The notes: generated by a model not told the origin, from the sequence alone. A stretch of 21,929 nucleotides of DNA from Chloroflexota bacterium (GCA_902810755.1 CADDYT010000107.1:1-21929); one strand, 5' to 3'; positions 1 through 7,889 are shown, counted from the first letter of the stretch. Made by a program: numbers and translations.

Positions 1-1714
1 TGGGTGTTGTAGCCGGGGTGGGTGTTGGCGTCGGCGGCGCGGGCGTCGGCGTACTGGTCGGTGCAGGCGTCGGCGTATCGGTCGGCGTCGGCGAGGGGTT
101 GGGCGTCGGTGTTGGAGTAGTGCCGATGGTGGGAGTGGGTGTGACGGGGACGGGGGTCTGGCCGCCGGGGCCGGGACCGGGGGTCGGCGCGTTGCCATTA
201 CCGGAAACGGGCGTCGGCGTTCCCTTACCGGAGACAACAGTGCCGGTGGGCGCGCCCGTTTGCTGACCGCCGTTCTGGCTGGCGGGCGCGGCAATGGTGA
301 TTTTCACAACTGCCAGGTGGCCACTGACGAGGTCGCGCGCCTCGATGAGGTGCAGCCCGGCATACCACTGCTGGCCCGTTCCCAGCGCCAGCGTTATGCT
401 AAATGTCCCCCGCGCATCAGCCTGAGCCATAGCCGGTGCATTCCCGCGTGAAGTCACGGGTTGCATCTGGTCATACGTAAAGAAGATATCACCGTGAGGG
501 GTAAAGCCCTGGCCGCGCAGATGGATATGCTGCCCCGGCAGGAACGGCCCCCTGTCCAGCAGCGTCAGCTTCAGGCCGGGATAGGTTACGACTGTTGGCA
601 GCGCATGGGTGGAAGATGGAGAACGGCCCGGCTGGCCGACCGTCAGCCAGCCGAAACTCAGGCTGGTGGCGAGCAGGAATGCCAGCGACCCGGCAACCAG
701 CAGGACGGTGCCAACCAGCCAGAGCAGAAATTCGATGCGTCCAGGCTTGAGCAACCACCAGCGCAGGCGATCCAGCGGGTTGAGATGCAGCGAGGACGCG
801 GAATACGCCGGAGCGCGGCGGGCAGGACGCTCGATCAGGCGATGGGCGAGGCGAGATTGCGCGGCTCCACCGGCTGTCCAGGAGGCGGATTTCTGTGCCT
901 CGTCAGCGATATGCAGTTTGACGGTGGAGCGCGGCCCAACGGCGGAGGAACGAGCCGGGATAAGCGCCTGTGTGGGCCGGTTCGGCTCGTGTGCCTCCGC
1001 CTCGCCCCCGGCGGGCAGAATCAATGGTGGGGGAACGGTATCGAGTTCCGCGAGCGCCCGCAACGGAGCGTCCACGTGCAGACTGGCATGTTCAGGGCGT
1101 GTCGGCAGATCAGCAACGAGGGCAGCGTCGGCAGCATCCACCATCATATCCGGGCGCGTCGGTAATTCATCGACAGTCGGCGACTCAATGGACAATGGCG
1201 GGCGCGTGGGCAACCCGGCCAGCGGGGAAATGTCGGCGGCCTTGTCCGGGCGCGTGGGCAGGTCGGCTACCAGAAACTCTTCTCCCGCGGACGGCCCGGA
1301 TGCGGCAGAGCCTGTCGGCTCTCCCGGAGCGGAGGGAATCGCCAGCGAGAGCGCGGCGATACTGCTCTCGATCTCGTAATCGGGTGAATCATATTGCCAC
1401 ACAGGTGATGGCAGGCGCGGAACCTGTCCTTTGTGTGCCAGAGTACGGGGTGGAACCGGCAGGCCGGTTCCATTATTCAGCGTTGGTGGCGTAGGAGTAA
1501 TCGGATTCGGCTGCCGGTATGCTCCGCGAACAGGCGCGACCTCTCCCCAGGTTGAGCTTTCAGCCGCACCTGCTTCGCCGCTCAGAGCCAGATGGGGCGA
1601 AAGAGAAAGCTCTTCCTCTTCATTGCGAGCATGGTGCCGCATATACGCCGGATCGATCCATACGGATGATTTTGACGAATGTCGTGTGCGCGCTGTGCGA
1701 TCTTCTGGCTGCAT
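1..1714 (-). CDS. PT-spacer membrane protein with LPTRP repeats, partial at C-terminus
   Basis: At least 571 residues read from ATG at 1714 on the minus strand; the C-terminus lies beyond the left edge. The first ~325 residues are soluble and low complexity. They include an acidic patch (NEEEELSL) and four LPTRP motifs at about residues 152, 168, 184 and 203, spaced ~16-19. One strong membrane helix (IEFLLWLVGTVLLVAGSLAF) lies at about 327-350, followed by an outside beta-type domain (PGLKLTLLDRGPFLPGQHIH onward) resembling Ig/IPT-like modules. A long TP-rich spacer then runs off the edge. The topology is inferred as N-terminus in, spacer out. An A/G-rich stretch (AAGGAAAAAGGGG) precedes the ATG; a second ATG at 1642 is possible. 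The gene is divergent from the sigma factor gene. The function is unknown; a surface sensor or adhesin is a guess. The plus-strand frames here rich in Gly-Val are its mirror image. Confidence 0.85.
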   Translation of the reverse strand, partial: MQPEDRTARTRHSSKSSVWIDPAYMRHHARNEEEELSLSPHLALSGEAGAAESSTWGEVAPVRGAYRQPNPITPTPPTLNNGTGLPVPPRTLAHKGQVPRLPSPVWQYDSPDYEIESSIAALSLAIPSAPGEPTGSAASGPSAGEEFLVADLPTRPDKAADISPLAGLPTRPPLSIESPTVDELPTRPDMMVDAADAALVADLPTRPEHASLHVDAPLRALAELDTVPPPLILPAGGEAEAHEPNRPTQALIPARSSAVGPRSTVKLHIADEAQKSASWTAGGAAQSRLAHRLIERPARRAPAYSASSLHLNPLDRLRWWLLKPGRIEFLLWLVGTVLLVAGSLAFLLATSLSFGWLTVGQPGRSPSSTHALPTVVTYPGLKLTLLDRGPFLPGQHIHLRGQGFTPHGDIFFTYDQMQPVTSRGNAPAMAQADARGTFSITLALGTGQQWYAGLHLIEARDLVSGHLAVVKITIAAPASQNGGQQTGAPTGTVVSGKGTPTPVSGNGNAPTPGPGPGGQTPVPVTPTPTIGTTPTPTPNPSPTPTDTPTPAPTSTPTPAPPTPTPTPATTP

Positions 1715-2192
1715 ACCCCTTTTTCCTTTTCGCAAACGTAGTCAGGCTACCCACCTCGTCGGATCTGCCCCCTGCTCTACGCACAAATAAACGGGCCGGT
1801 CGGACAATTTCGCGCTCGCCCTGTCCCAATATACCTTGATACCCCTGAAAACGCTTCTGTGGAAAAATCCGCAGCGATAGAAATTTTTTACAGGCAAAGG
1901 GAGTACAGGAATCATATTTGTGGGAAAAAGGGCCGAATTTCCCCTGCACAGAAAACGGGTTTTGAGGGCAAGTTCAGCAGGTTCGGCGGCATATTTGTCA
2001 ACATTTTGTGAACATTCACGGAAATCCGGGGCAGTAGTGCCATTTCTGGCATGTATCTTGCAGTAGATGAGGTAGGGAGGATGAAAAAAGGGCATATGTC
2101 TCCCCGGAAAATCGTTGCGCGCTCGTGCCGATTTTTCGCTATGTTTACTGGTTGTGGAATATGTGGTTTGTGAGGAAGGAGACAGCATAGGA
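1715..2192. other. Divergent intergenic region between membrane protein and sigma factor genes
   Basis: This 478-bp region separates two divergent genes and should hold both promoters. On the minus strand there is a TATATT box at 1833-1828 but no convincing -35 at the right distance. A short inverted repeat, GTGAA-CA-TTCAC, sits at 2008-2019 and could be an operator or chance. A 30-codon ORF ends 19 bp before the sigma gene start and is listed separately. No RNA gene or mobile element was recognised. Confidence 0.4.
2081..2173 (+). CDS. Possible 30-residue leader peptide upstream of sigma factor gene
   Basis: ATG at 2081 opens a 30-codon frame that ends with TGA at 2171-2173. It begins MKKGHMSPRKIVARSCRF and ends in a short Cys/Phe-rich hydrophobic stretch. 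A GGGAGG purine run touches the ATG directly, which is closer than a normal Shine-Dalgarno spacing. The stop codon runs into the ribosome-binding site of the sigma gene (GAAGGAGA), an arrangement that would allow translational coupling. It could equally be a chance ORF. No family is recognised. Confidence 0.25.
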   Translation: MKKGHMSPRKIVARSCRFFAMFTGCGICGL

Positions 2193-3275
2193 ATGGCTGC
2201 TATTGCTGTAGGGGCGCACCGCATTGCGCCCGCGCCCATCGTACCTGTTATACCTGACGCGCTTCAGAGTATGGCCGCGCCCGCCGTCAAAGCTGCGCGC
2301 CGGGGCCAGAGCAAGGGACAGGGACGGAGACGGGAAGCCGTTGAAGCGCCGGACGTCGTGTCGGCGGCATCCTTTTTTGCAGAAGATGTGATGGATGGAG
2401 ATGACGGGCTATTGCTGGAGGAGGAAGAGGGAGAGGATAGCCTGACCGGTCTTGATAACGCGCTGCGCCAGTATCTGACCGAGATCGGTCGCTCCCCGCT
2501 GCTGACGGCGGAGCAGGAGTTGAGACTGGCGCGGCGCGTGATGGCCGGTGAGACGGAGGCGTTGCAGCAACTGGTGGAGGCCAACCTGCGCCTGGTGGTG
2601 AGCATCGCCAAACGCTACATGAACCAGTGCGTTTCCCTGCTCGATCTGGTGCAGGAGGGCAATCTGGGCCTGATTCGCGCCGCGCAGAAGTTTGACCCGG
2701 CACGCGGCTGTCGCTTCAGCACCTATGCCACATGGTGGATCCGGCAGGCGATCAGCCGGGCTGTGGCCGAGCAGACGCGCAGCATTCACGTGCCGGTGCA
2801 TATCGTCGAGCAGATTTATAAGCTGAAGCGGGTCGAGCGCATGCTGTACCAGGAACTGGGGCGCGAGCCAACGGCGGACGAACTGGGGCGGGCCGTGAAA
2901 TGCTCAAAGCAGCGCATTATCGAGCTACAGAGCATGGCCGAAACCCCCATCTCGCTCGACGCCCCCCTGCTGGAAGACGATCAATTCTCTCTGGCCGAGA
3001 CGCTGGAAGATACTCAGGCCACCACGCCCTCAGATGTGGTGACACACGCGACCCTGCGCGCGCAAATCGCCGACGCGCTGGAACACCTCTCCATGCGCGA
3101 GCGGCAGGTGATCGAACTGCGCTACGGCCTGCATGACGGCTCCTGTCACACTCTGGAAGAATTAAGCGAACGGTTCAAACTGACACGAGAGCGCGTGCGC
3201 CAGATCGAGGTCAAGGCCCTGCGCACCCTGCGCCAGCCCATGTACGCTTCCCTGCTCTCCGACCTCTGTAACTGA
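2193..3275 (+). CDS. RNA polymerase sigma factor, RpoD/SigA (sigma-70) family
   Basis: A 360-residue sigma-70 factor that directs RNA polymerase to -10/-35 promoters. Region 1.2 begins near residue 88 (DNALRQYLTEIGRSPLLT). Region 2 spans ~125-195 with the family-typical NLRLVVSIAKRY, DLVQEGNLGLIRAAQKFD and FSTYATWWIRQAISRA. Region 3 spans ~200-275. Region 4 contains LSMRERQVIELRYGL and the helix-turn-helix LEELSERFKLTRERVRQIE (~321-339). The first ~85 residues are a nonconserved, basic then acidic (LLLEEEEGED) extension. The start at 2193 is chosen over 2115 because a GAAGGAGA ribosome-binding site lies 10 bp upstream. It may be the primary factor or a group 2 paralogue; Chloroflexota often have several, so no symbol is given. 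It is the last gene before the phage-like island and reads toward it. Confidence 0.93.
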   Translation: MAAIAVGAHRIAPAPIVPVIPDALQSMAAPAVKAARRGQSKGQGRRREAVEAPDVVSAASFFAEDVMDGDDGLLLEEEEGEDSLTGLDNALRQYLTEIGRSPLLTAEQELRLARRVMAGETEALQQLVEANLRLVVSIAKRYMNQCVSLLDLVQEGNLGLIRAAQKFDPARGCRFSTYATWWIRQAISRAVAEQTRSIHVPVHIVEQIYKLKRVERMLYQELGREPTADELGRAVKCSKQRIIELQSMAETPISLDAPLLEDDQFSLAETLEDTQATTPSDVVTHATLRAQIADALEHLSMRERQVIELRYGLHDGSCHTLEELSERFKLTRERVRQIEVKALRTLRQPMYASLLSDLCN

Positions 3276-3440
3276 CCGGGCCATTGCAGCAGGCCAGCCG
3301 CCAGGGGTGGCCCCAGAAGCATTCACTTCAGGCCGCCCCGGGCAGGCCAGCCGCCAGGGGTGGCCCTACTCTATACGACCGCTTCACCAGCGGCACGACC
3401 GCTTCGTATATAGTAGGGCCACCCCTGGCGGCTGGCCTGC
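3276..3440. repeat. REP/BIME-like hairpin block A
   Basis: No gene is seen between 3276 and 3927. This first part holds three copies of a palindromic unit of the form GGCCAGCC-GCCA-GGGGTGGCC. The two outer-facing copies make a 37-bp inverted repeat, 3342-3378 against 3404-3440, with one mismatch and a ~25-bp loop. The inner ends read CCCTACT(C/A)TATACGA. An extra copy at 3292-3312 is followed by a segment (CCAGAAGCATTCACTTCAGG) that recurs with one base change at 10919-10938. The same hairpin design appears at 6553, 10948 and 12511. Confidence 0.85.
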
Positions 3441-3568
3441 GTCGCCCTCGCACTCGTTTCAGGGAACGCTTCTGCGGCTGGCCTGCGTCGCCCTCGCACT
3501 CGTTTCAGGGAACGCTTCTGCGGCTGGCCTGCGTCGCCCTCGCACTCGTTTCAGGGAACGCTTCTGCG
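3431..3568. repeat. 46-bp tandem triplication
   Basis: Three contiguous copies of a 46-bp unit start at 3431, 3477 and 3523, each opening GCTGGCCTGCGTCGCCCTCG and closing AACGCTTCTGCG. A diverged relative of the unit lies at 11033-11078. The AACGCTTCTG core also matches, in reverse orientation, the AGAAGCATTCACTTC segment at 3315. The repeats are back to back with no spacers, so this is not a CRISPR array. Confidence 0.9.
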
Positions 3569-3728
3569 GCCACCCGCCAGGGGCTTACACGGGGAGGTTT
3601 TTTGGGAAAATTTGTTGTAAAGTCGCTTGAGAGGCCGACGGAAAGGGTGGCACTGGTAACGCTTCTCCATCGGATTCCCAGGCCGATCCGTCCAAAAACC
3701 TCCCCGTGTAAGCCCCTGGCGGGTGGCC
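3568..3728. mobile_element. MITE-like element with 37-bp terminal inverted repeats
   Basis: Arms at 3568-3605 and 3692-3728 are inverse complements, differing only by one T in a T-run. The arm opens GGCCACCCGCCAGGGGCTTA and continues CACGGGGAGGTTTTT. About 86 bp of unique sequence lies between them. TGC flanks both ends (3565-3567 and 3729-3731), which could be a 3-bp target duplication or part of neighbouring repeat units. No transposase gene is present. The outer ends share the GGCCACCCGCCAGGGG motif with the REP-like units, so it may belong to the same family. It ends 16 bp before the island promoter. Confidence 0.6.
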
Positions 3729-3744
3729 TGCTGCAATTTGCCTC

Positions 3745-3773
3745 TTGACATTTACCAACCAGGCGGTTATACT
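3745..3773 (+). promoter_or_regulatory. Near-consensus sigma-70 promoter of the virion-gene island
   Basis: TTGACA at 3745-3750, a 17-bp spacer, and TATACT at 3768-3773 match the housekeeping consensus at 11 of 12 positions. Transcription would start near 3780, giving an untranslated leader of about 148 nt before the first gene. This is the clearest promoter in the window for the 3928-13645 gene run. Confidence 0.8.
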
Positions 3774-3927
3774 CTTATCAGCAAGCGGCTAAGCGCACCG
3801 ATGGCAGTTTTCACGGGTCAGCCCACCCCTTCAAACGCTTTGCCCGACCGCTTCACCATCTGTATTCCTCATTGTCGTATCACGTACAACGTTCCCCTCA
3901 TTCACTTTCCCTTCTGGAGGTTCCTCT

Positions 3928-4413
3928 ATGAATGACTTCGTGTCGGCAGATTCAACGCGACCCGATTTTTCGCTGCCGCCGTTGGAGCAGGCTGACCTGA
4001 CCATCCCCGGCCTCTCTCTGCCAGACCCCGCACAATCAGACCCCTTTTTGCCCGATCTGACGGCCCCCGACCTGCCTGCCGATCTAGACCGCCCGCATGT
4101 AACGCGACCCGACCCACCCTCTGCCGATCTGCTCTCGCCGCTCATCCCTGCACTGCTGGCGCAGCCGGAGGCGCAGCGTTCAGCTCTGGCGGCCTATGGC
4201 CCGATCGAGGTGCAGGCGCAGGTGATTGCAGAACCGGCGCATATGGACGAAGAGGCGGCGTCGCAGGCCGCGAACAGCGCCGATGCCCGGCAATTGCCCC
4301 CCGCGCTGCGTTACGAGCAATTGTATGCCACACCGGATGCGATGAGCAGGCGCGCCCGACACCTGGCTCCGCTGCTGGCGGCTCTGGATGGTCAGAGGCA
4401 GGTACTCCCATGA
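3928..4413 (+). CDS. Pro/Asp-rich protein at the head of the virion-gene island
   Basis: A 161-residue protein of no recognised family. The first ~70 residues are rich in Pro, Asp and Leu with repeated LPDP/LPDL/DLPAD motifs and are probably unstructured. The remainder is more helical and alanine-rich (PLIPALLAQPEAQRSALAAY, then a segment ending RRARHLAPLLAALDGQ). GGAGG at 3916-3920 lies 7 bp before the ATG. Its stop overlaps the start of the protease-capsid gene as ATGA, so the two are translationally coupled. From its position it could be a scaffold, head-assembly or portal-like accessory protein, but no motif shows this. Confidence 0.8.
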   Translation: MNDFVSADSTRPDFSLPPLEQADLTIPGLSLPDPAQSDPFLPDLTAPDLPADLDRPHVTRPDPPSADLLSPLIPALLAQPEAQRSALAAYGPIEVQAQVIAEPAHMDEEAASQAANSADARQLPPALRYEQLYATPDAMSRRARHLAPLLAALDGQRQVLP

Positions 4414-6494
4414 GCGCAGAGATCATTCGCATCGAAGGCCAGATTCGCGCAGGTTGGACGCCAGGGATGACGGAAGCGCAGCGCATGGAAGAGCAAAGCG
4501 CCGGACACGCCGGGCATGAGGTGCGCGTAACCGTACTGCGCGGGGGCGCGAGCAGCAATGGCTATTACTACAACGAAAAGGCGCTGCGAACGATTGCGCG
4601 GCTGCTGGAAGCGGCGCAGGCATATGTCGATCACCCGCGCACGGCGGCAGATAGCCAGGTACGCTCGGTACGCGATATTGTGGGCTTCTACCACTCGCCA
4701 CAGGTAGTGCTGGGGCCGGAGGAGCCGCTGGGGCGAGTAGATGCGACGCTGCACATTCTGGAAACGGCAGAGTGGCTGTGGAACATGATCCGCGAAGCCT
4801 GCGCGCTGGGTCACCCGGAGTTGATCGGGCTTTCCATCGACATCTATGGCACCTGGCAGCCACTGGAAGCCAGCATGGAAAGCGCCACGAAGGCAGGACG
4901 GGCTTTGAAAGAGGTGACGAACGTCGTGGCGCTCAATTCGTGCGATATCGTGACCCGCCCCAGCGCAGGCGGGACATTTCAACACATTTTACAGGGAGAA
5001 ATGAACATGAACGAAGCAGAGAACATGCAGGACACGGCAACGCAATCCATTGTACCGCTCGCGCAGTCGCAGAACGAGGGCCGCGTGCAGGAACAGGGCG
5101 CGCAGCAGGTAGTCGGCGCAGCACTGATGGAGGCAAGAGACGGCGAGGCGGCGGCGCTGCTGGCGGAGTTGCGCAGGGAACGGGGGCAGTTGTTGCTGGA
5201 ACGGCGGCTGCTGGAAGCGGAGCGGCAGGGCATGCCGACGACGGCTCTGGGGTTGATTCGCAGGCGTTTCGCCGGGCGCATCTTCGAGGAGGCGGAACTG
5301 GAGCGCGAGCTTGAGGGAACGCGGCTCATGCTGGCCGAGCTGTCGGCGAGCGGCCAGATTCGCGGCCAGGGCTTTGAGCGGCCCCAGATAGGCGAGCAGA
5401 TCACGGAGGCGGAAAAGTTGCAGGCGGCCTTCGATGCCATGTTCGGGCTGGAGGTGAACACGGCCCGCCTCGGCAACGTGCGCGCCTTTGCCTCTATTCG
5501 CGAGGCGTATGCGCGCGTGACAGGCGACCCTTCTGTCAGCGGGACAAGCCTGCGCGAGCCGGGGATGATCCGCGTCGATGAAGCGGCCCCCATTCCGCGC
5601 ATCACTGAAGCCGACACCACCACTGCCAGCTTCTCCTACCTGCTGGGAACCAGCATGAATAAACGCCTGCTCAAAGACTACCAGGCGTGGCCCGCCGAAT
5701 GGCAACGCTTCTGCACCATCGTCCCCATTAAAGACTTCAAGCAACAGACCCGCGTGCGCCTGGGCGCCTTCGGCTCGCTCTCGACGGTGGCGGAAGATAC
5801 AGCCTACAGCACGATTTCGTTGAGCGATACGGCAGCCACCTATGTACCGAGCAAACGGGGCAATCTGGTGACCGTCTCACGCGAGACGATTATCAACGAC
5901 GACCTGATGGCGATCAAGCAGATTCCCACCAAGCTGGCGGTGGCCGCTGCCTACACACTGGCGGAATTCGTCTACGCCTTCCTCTCGACCAACCCCAACA
6001 TCTACGACGGCAACGCCCTCTTCACCAGCGGCGCACCGCACAACAACCTGGGCAACGCTGCCCTTTCCACCGCCTCGATGCAAACCGGCGTCACCGCCAT
6101 GCGCGAGCAGACCAATATGGCGGGGAAACGCATCGGCCTGCGCCCGCGCTTCCTGATTGTCCCACCCGAACTCGAATTTGTGGCAATGGTCGCCACCAGA
6201 TCGGCAGGCGTCCCCGGCAGCGCCAACAACGACATCAACCCCATGCTTGGCTACGTCGAGCCGATTGTCTCCCCGCAACTGTCCAACACGTCCCAGTGGT
6301 TCTTCAGCGCCGATCCAGCAGTGATCGACACCATCGAGATTGGTTTCGTGGGCGGGCAGGTCAACCCTGCGCTCTTCATCCAGGACATGCCTCTGTATGG
6401 CCTCAACTTCACCCAGGATGTGATCAGCTACAAGGTCAGGCATGAATATGGCGGGGCGGTCGTCGACTACAGGGGCCTCTACAGGGGCATCTAG
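4410..6494 (+). CDS. Prohead protease-scaffold-major capsid protein fusion (Mu gpI/gpT-like)
   Basis: 694 residues with three parts. Residues 1-~195 resemble a phage prohead maturation protease: His75 in AYVDHPRT, Ser142 in ELIGLSIDIYG and Asp179 in SCDIVTRPSAGGTF lie where such enzymes keep the conserved His, Ser and the (D/V)VT-P-AGG motif. Residues ~198-345 are Glu/Arg/Leu-rich and look coiled-coil, as scaffold or delta domains do. Residues ~345-694 resemble the HK97-fold major head subunit of Mu-like phages (FCTIVPIKDFKQQTRVRLG, GNLVTVSRETIINDD, LRPRFLIVPPELEF, DMPLYGLNFTQDVISYKVRH). Role: shell subunit plus self-cleavage enzyme of a capsid. An internal ribosome-binding site at codon 198 may also yield a scaffold-capsid product. 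The gene overlaps its upstream neighbour by 4 bp. Family assignment is by motif reading, not by search. Confidence 0.85.
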   Translation: MSAEIIRIEGQIRAGWTPGMTEAQRMEEQSAGHAGHEVRVTVLRGGASSNGYYYNEKALRTIARLLEAAQAYVDHPRTAADSQVRSVRDIVGFYHSPQVVLGPEEPLGRVDATLHILETAEWLWNMIREACALGHPELIGLSIDIYGTWQPLEASMESATKAGRALKEVTNVVALNSCDIVTRPSAGGTFQHILQGEMNMNEAENMQDTATQSIVPLAQSQNEGRVQEQGAQQVVGAALMEARDGEAAALLAELRRERGQLLLERRLLEAERQGMPTTALGLIRRRFAGRIFEEAELERELEGTRLMLAELSASGQIRGQGFERPQIGEQITEAEKLQAAFDAMFGLEVNTARLGNVRAFASIREAYARVTGDPSVSGTSLREPGMIRVDEAAPIPRITEADTTTASFSYLLGTSMNKRLLKDYQAWPAEWQRFCTIVPIKDFKQQTRVRLGAFGSLSTVAEDTAYSTISLSDTAATYVPSKRGNLVTVSRETIINDDLMAIKQIPTKLAVAAAYTLAEFVYAFLSTNPNIYDGNALFTSGAPHNNLGNAALSTASMQTGVTAMREQTNMAGKRIGLRPRFLIVPPELEFVAMVATRSAGVPGSANNDINPMLGYVEPIVSPQLSNTSQWFFSADPAVIDTIEIGFVGGQVNPALFIQDMPLYGLNFTQDVISYKVRHEYGGAVVDYRGLYRGI
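4993..5009 (+). promoter_or_regulatory. Internal ribosome-binding site and nested in-frame starts
   Basis: AGGGAG at 4993-4998 precedes in-frame ATGs at 5001 and 5007 (codons 198 and 200); the second has normal 8-bp spacing. The site falls exactly at the end of the protease domain, just after the SAGGTFQHIL motif. Initiation here would make a protease-free scaffold-capsid protein of about 497 residues, like the nested scaffold genes of other phages. Confidence 0.55.
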
Positions 6495-6552
6495 CTTGCG
6501 GGCGCGGGCGCGGGCGCCGATGCGGGTGCGCTGCCAGCCGCCCCAGCCCCCC

Positions 6553-6638
6553 CAGGCCACCCGCAAGGGATGGCCCTACTATATACGAGAGCGTGGGGCA
6601 TGTCGTGTAGAGTAGGGCCACCCGCAAGGGGTGGCCTG
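6553..6638. repeat. REP/BIME-like hairpin block B
   Basis: Lies in the 257-bp space after the capsid gene. Two units GGCCACCC-GCAA-GGG(A/G)TGGCC at 6555 and 6616 face each other across CCCTACTATATACGA and TCGTGTAGAGTAGGG. The inner 17 bp pair with two mismatches. Each unit can also fold alone with a GCAA tetraloop and one bulged base. The preceding ~50 bp are a GC-rich tract. It could act as a terminator, an mRNA 3'-end stabiliser or a repeat insertion. There is no T-run. Confidence 0.8.
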
Positions 6639-6751
6639 CGGGAGGGCGGATGGCCTGGCCTGGCCCGCGCCACGAACTGCCGTTCCATTTCACGTTCCCG
6701 TTCCATGACATAACACAACATGACACGACATGACAGGAAAGGATTTCTCCG

Positions 6752-7159
6752 ATGGCACAGCTTCCCAATGCCAGCGCCTTCACCGTGAGCGACGGCCTCA
6801 CCGCCTACCTCAACTACGATACCGTCGGCAAGCATGAAGTCCACAGCAACGCCGACATCGCCTACGGCCAGTCCAGCGCCAGCCCCGATCCCGGCGCCGC
6901 CGGCACCATCGCCACCGCCGGCCTCGTCGTCTCCCGCATCAACCCTGCTGCCGCCCGCGCCGCCTGCATCTTGCAGCCCGGCACGCAATCCGGCCAGATC
7001 GTCTGGGTCGTCAACGAGGCCGCCGCCGCCAATAGCGTCACCTTCGACGTCGCCGCCACCAGCCATGTCGCCGACGGCGCCAGCGACGCCATCGCCGGCC
7101 TCACTGCGCGGCTCTTTGTCTGGGATAGCTCCACCTCCCTCTGGTATCCCGTGAAATGA
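6752..7159 (+). CDS. Small virion-associated-like protein
   Basis: A 135-residue, beta-rich, Ala/Gly/Ser/Thr-rich protein with few charged residues. The second half (LQPGTQSGQIVWVVNEAAAA, SVTFDVAATSHVADG, LFVWDSSTSLWYPV) resembles beta modules common in phage head-fibre or decoration proteins. AAAGGA at 6738-6743 lies 8 bp before the ATG. The leader carries three CATGACA copies (6706-6735). Its position directly after the capsid gene fits a decoration protein, but this is inference only. Confidence 0.75.
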   Translation: MAQLPNASAFTVSDGLTAYLNYDTVGKHEVHSNADIAYGQSSASPDPGAAGTIATAGLVVSRINPAAARAACILQPGTQSGQIVWVVNEAAAANSVTFDVAATSHVADGASDAIAGLTARLFVWDSSTSLWYPVK

Positions 7160-7205
7160 ACCCGAAACTCGAACGACAACGACAACGAGAGGAGAGAAGA
7201 ATCCC

Positions 7206-7850
7206 ATGAGCGGCTACATGAACCCCGATGGCTCCGCGCTGGCCGGCGGCCTGCTTCCTTCCGGCGCGGGCCAGGCCCTGCAACTGGACAGCCTGGGCAA
7301 CCTCAAGACCGCGGCCAGCGTCGGCGCCAGCGCCTCCAACCCCCTGATCACCCAGGACCAGATCCGCGCGTTTCTTGCCGGCGGGCAGAGCTTCTCCTAC
7401 ACCACCGGCAAGCTCACCTCCCCGGCCGGAACGCCCACCCTCGGCTTCCAGCTCTTCAACCCGGCCAATTCGCCAAAGAACCTGCTCATTTACAGCATCG
7501 TCCTCATCTACAACGGCCAGGCCCTTCACCAGCTCGACCTCACCGCCGCTGACGCCTCCTCCATCACCGGCTGGACCAACAACGCCGTGATCGGCCTCAA
7601 CAACCTGGCCGGCTCCGCCAACGCGGCTGCAGGAACGTGTGGCTACAGCAACGCCGCCCTCTCCGGCGCGCTTGTGGGTACCATCCGTGAAGTGACCGCC
7701 ACCCAGAATGCCCAGCCGATCGAAGTCCTCACCAACGGAGAATGCATCTGGCTTCCGGCCAATGCCCCCTCCCTTCACGGCATTGCCCTCTACGTCCAGT
7801 CCACCGGCGCCAACGGCTGGGGCGTCACCGTCCAGACCCTCGAATTCTAA
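7206..7850 (+). CDS. Virion-like beta-rich protein of unknown role
   Basis: A 214-residue protein rich in Ala, Gly, Ser, Thr and Asn with almost no Lys or Arg after the N-terminus. It opens MSGYMNPDGSALAGGLLPSG and later shows strand-like segments (PKNLLIYSIVLIYNGQALHQ, GIALYVQSTGANGWGVTVQT). The composition and position suggest a secreted or virion surface protein. No signal peptide is present, which fits assembly in the cytoplasm. A purine-rich site AGAGGAGAG lies ~10 bp before the ATG. No family is recognised. Confidence 0.75.
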   Translation: MSGYMNPDGSALAGGLLPSGAGQALQLDSLGNLKTAASVGASASNPLITQDQIRAFLAGGQSFSYTTGKLTSPAGTPTLGFQLFNPANSPKNLLIYSIVLIYNGQALHQLDLTAADASSITGWTNNAVIGLNNLAGSANAAAGTCGYSNAALSGALVGTIREVTATQNAQPIEVLTNGECIWLPANAPSLHGIALYVQSTGANGWGVTVQTLEF

Positions 7851-7889
7851 ATCTAAAGAGGAAAGAAGAAAAGGGACAGAGCATCGACG

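Noticed and set aside
18..266. Plus-strand Gly/Val-rich ORF
   Set aside because: It is the antisense of the TP-rich spacer of the minus-strand membrane protein.
461..1494. Several overlapping plus-strand ORFs of 170-256 codons
   Set aside because: They lie opposite the continuous minus-strand frame that encodes a coherent membrane protein; their composition is random.
3284..3751. ORFs across the repeat region before the island
   Set aside because: They are made wholly of tandem and inverted repeats, in both strands and several frames.
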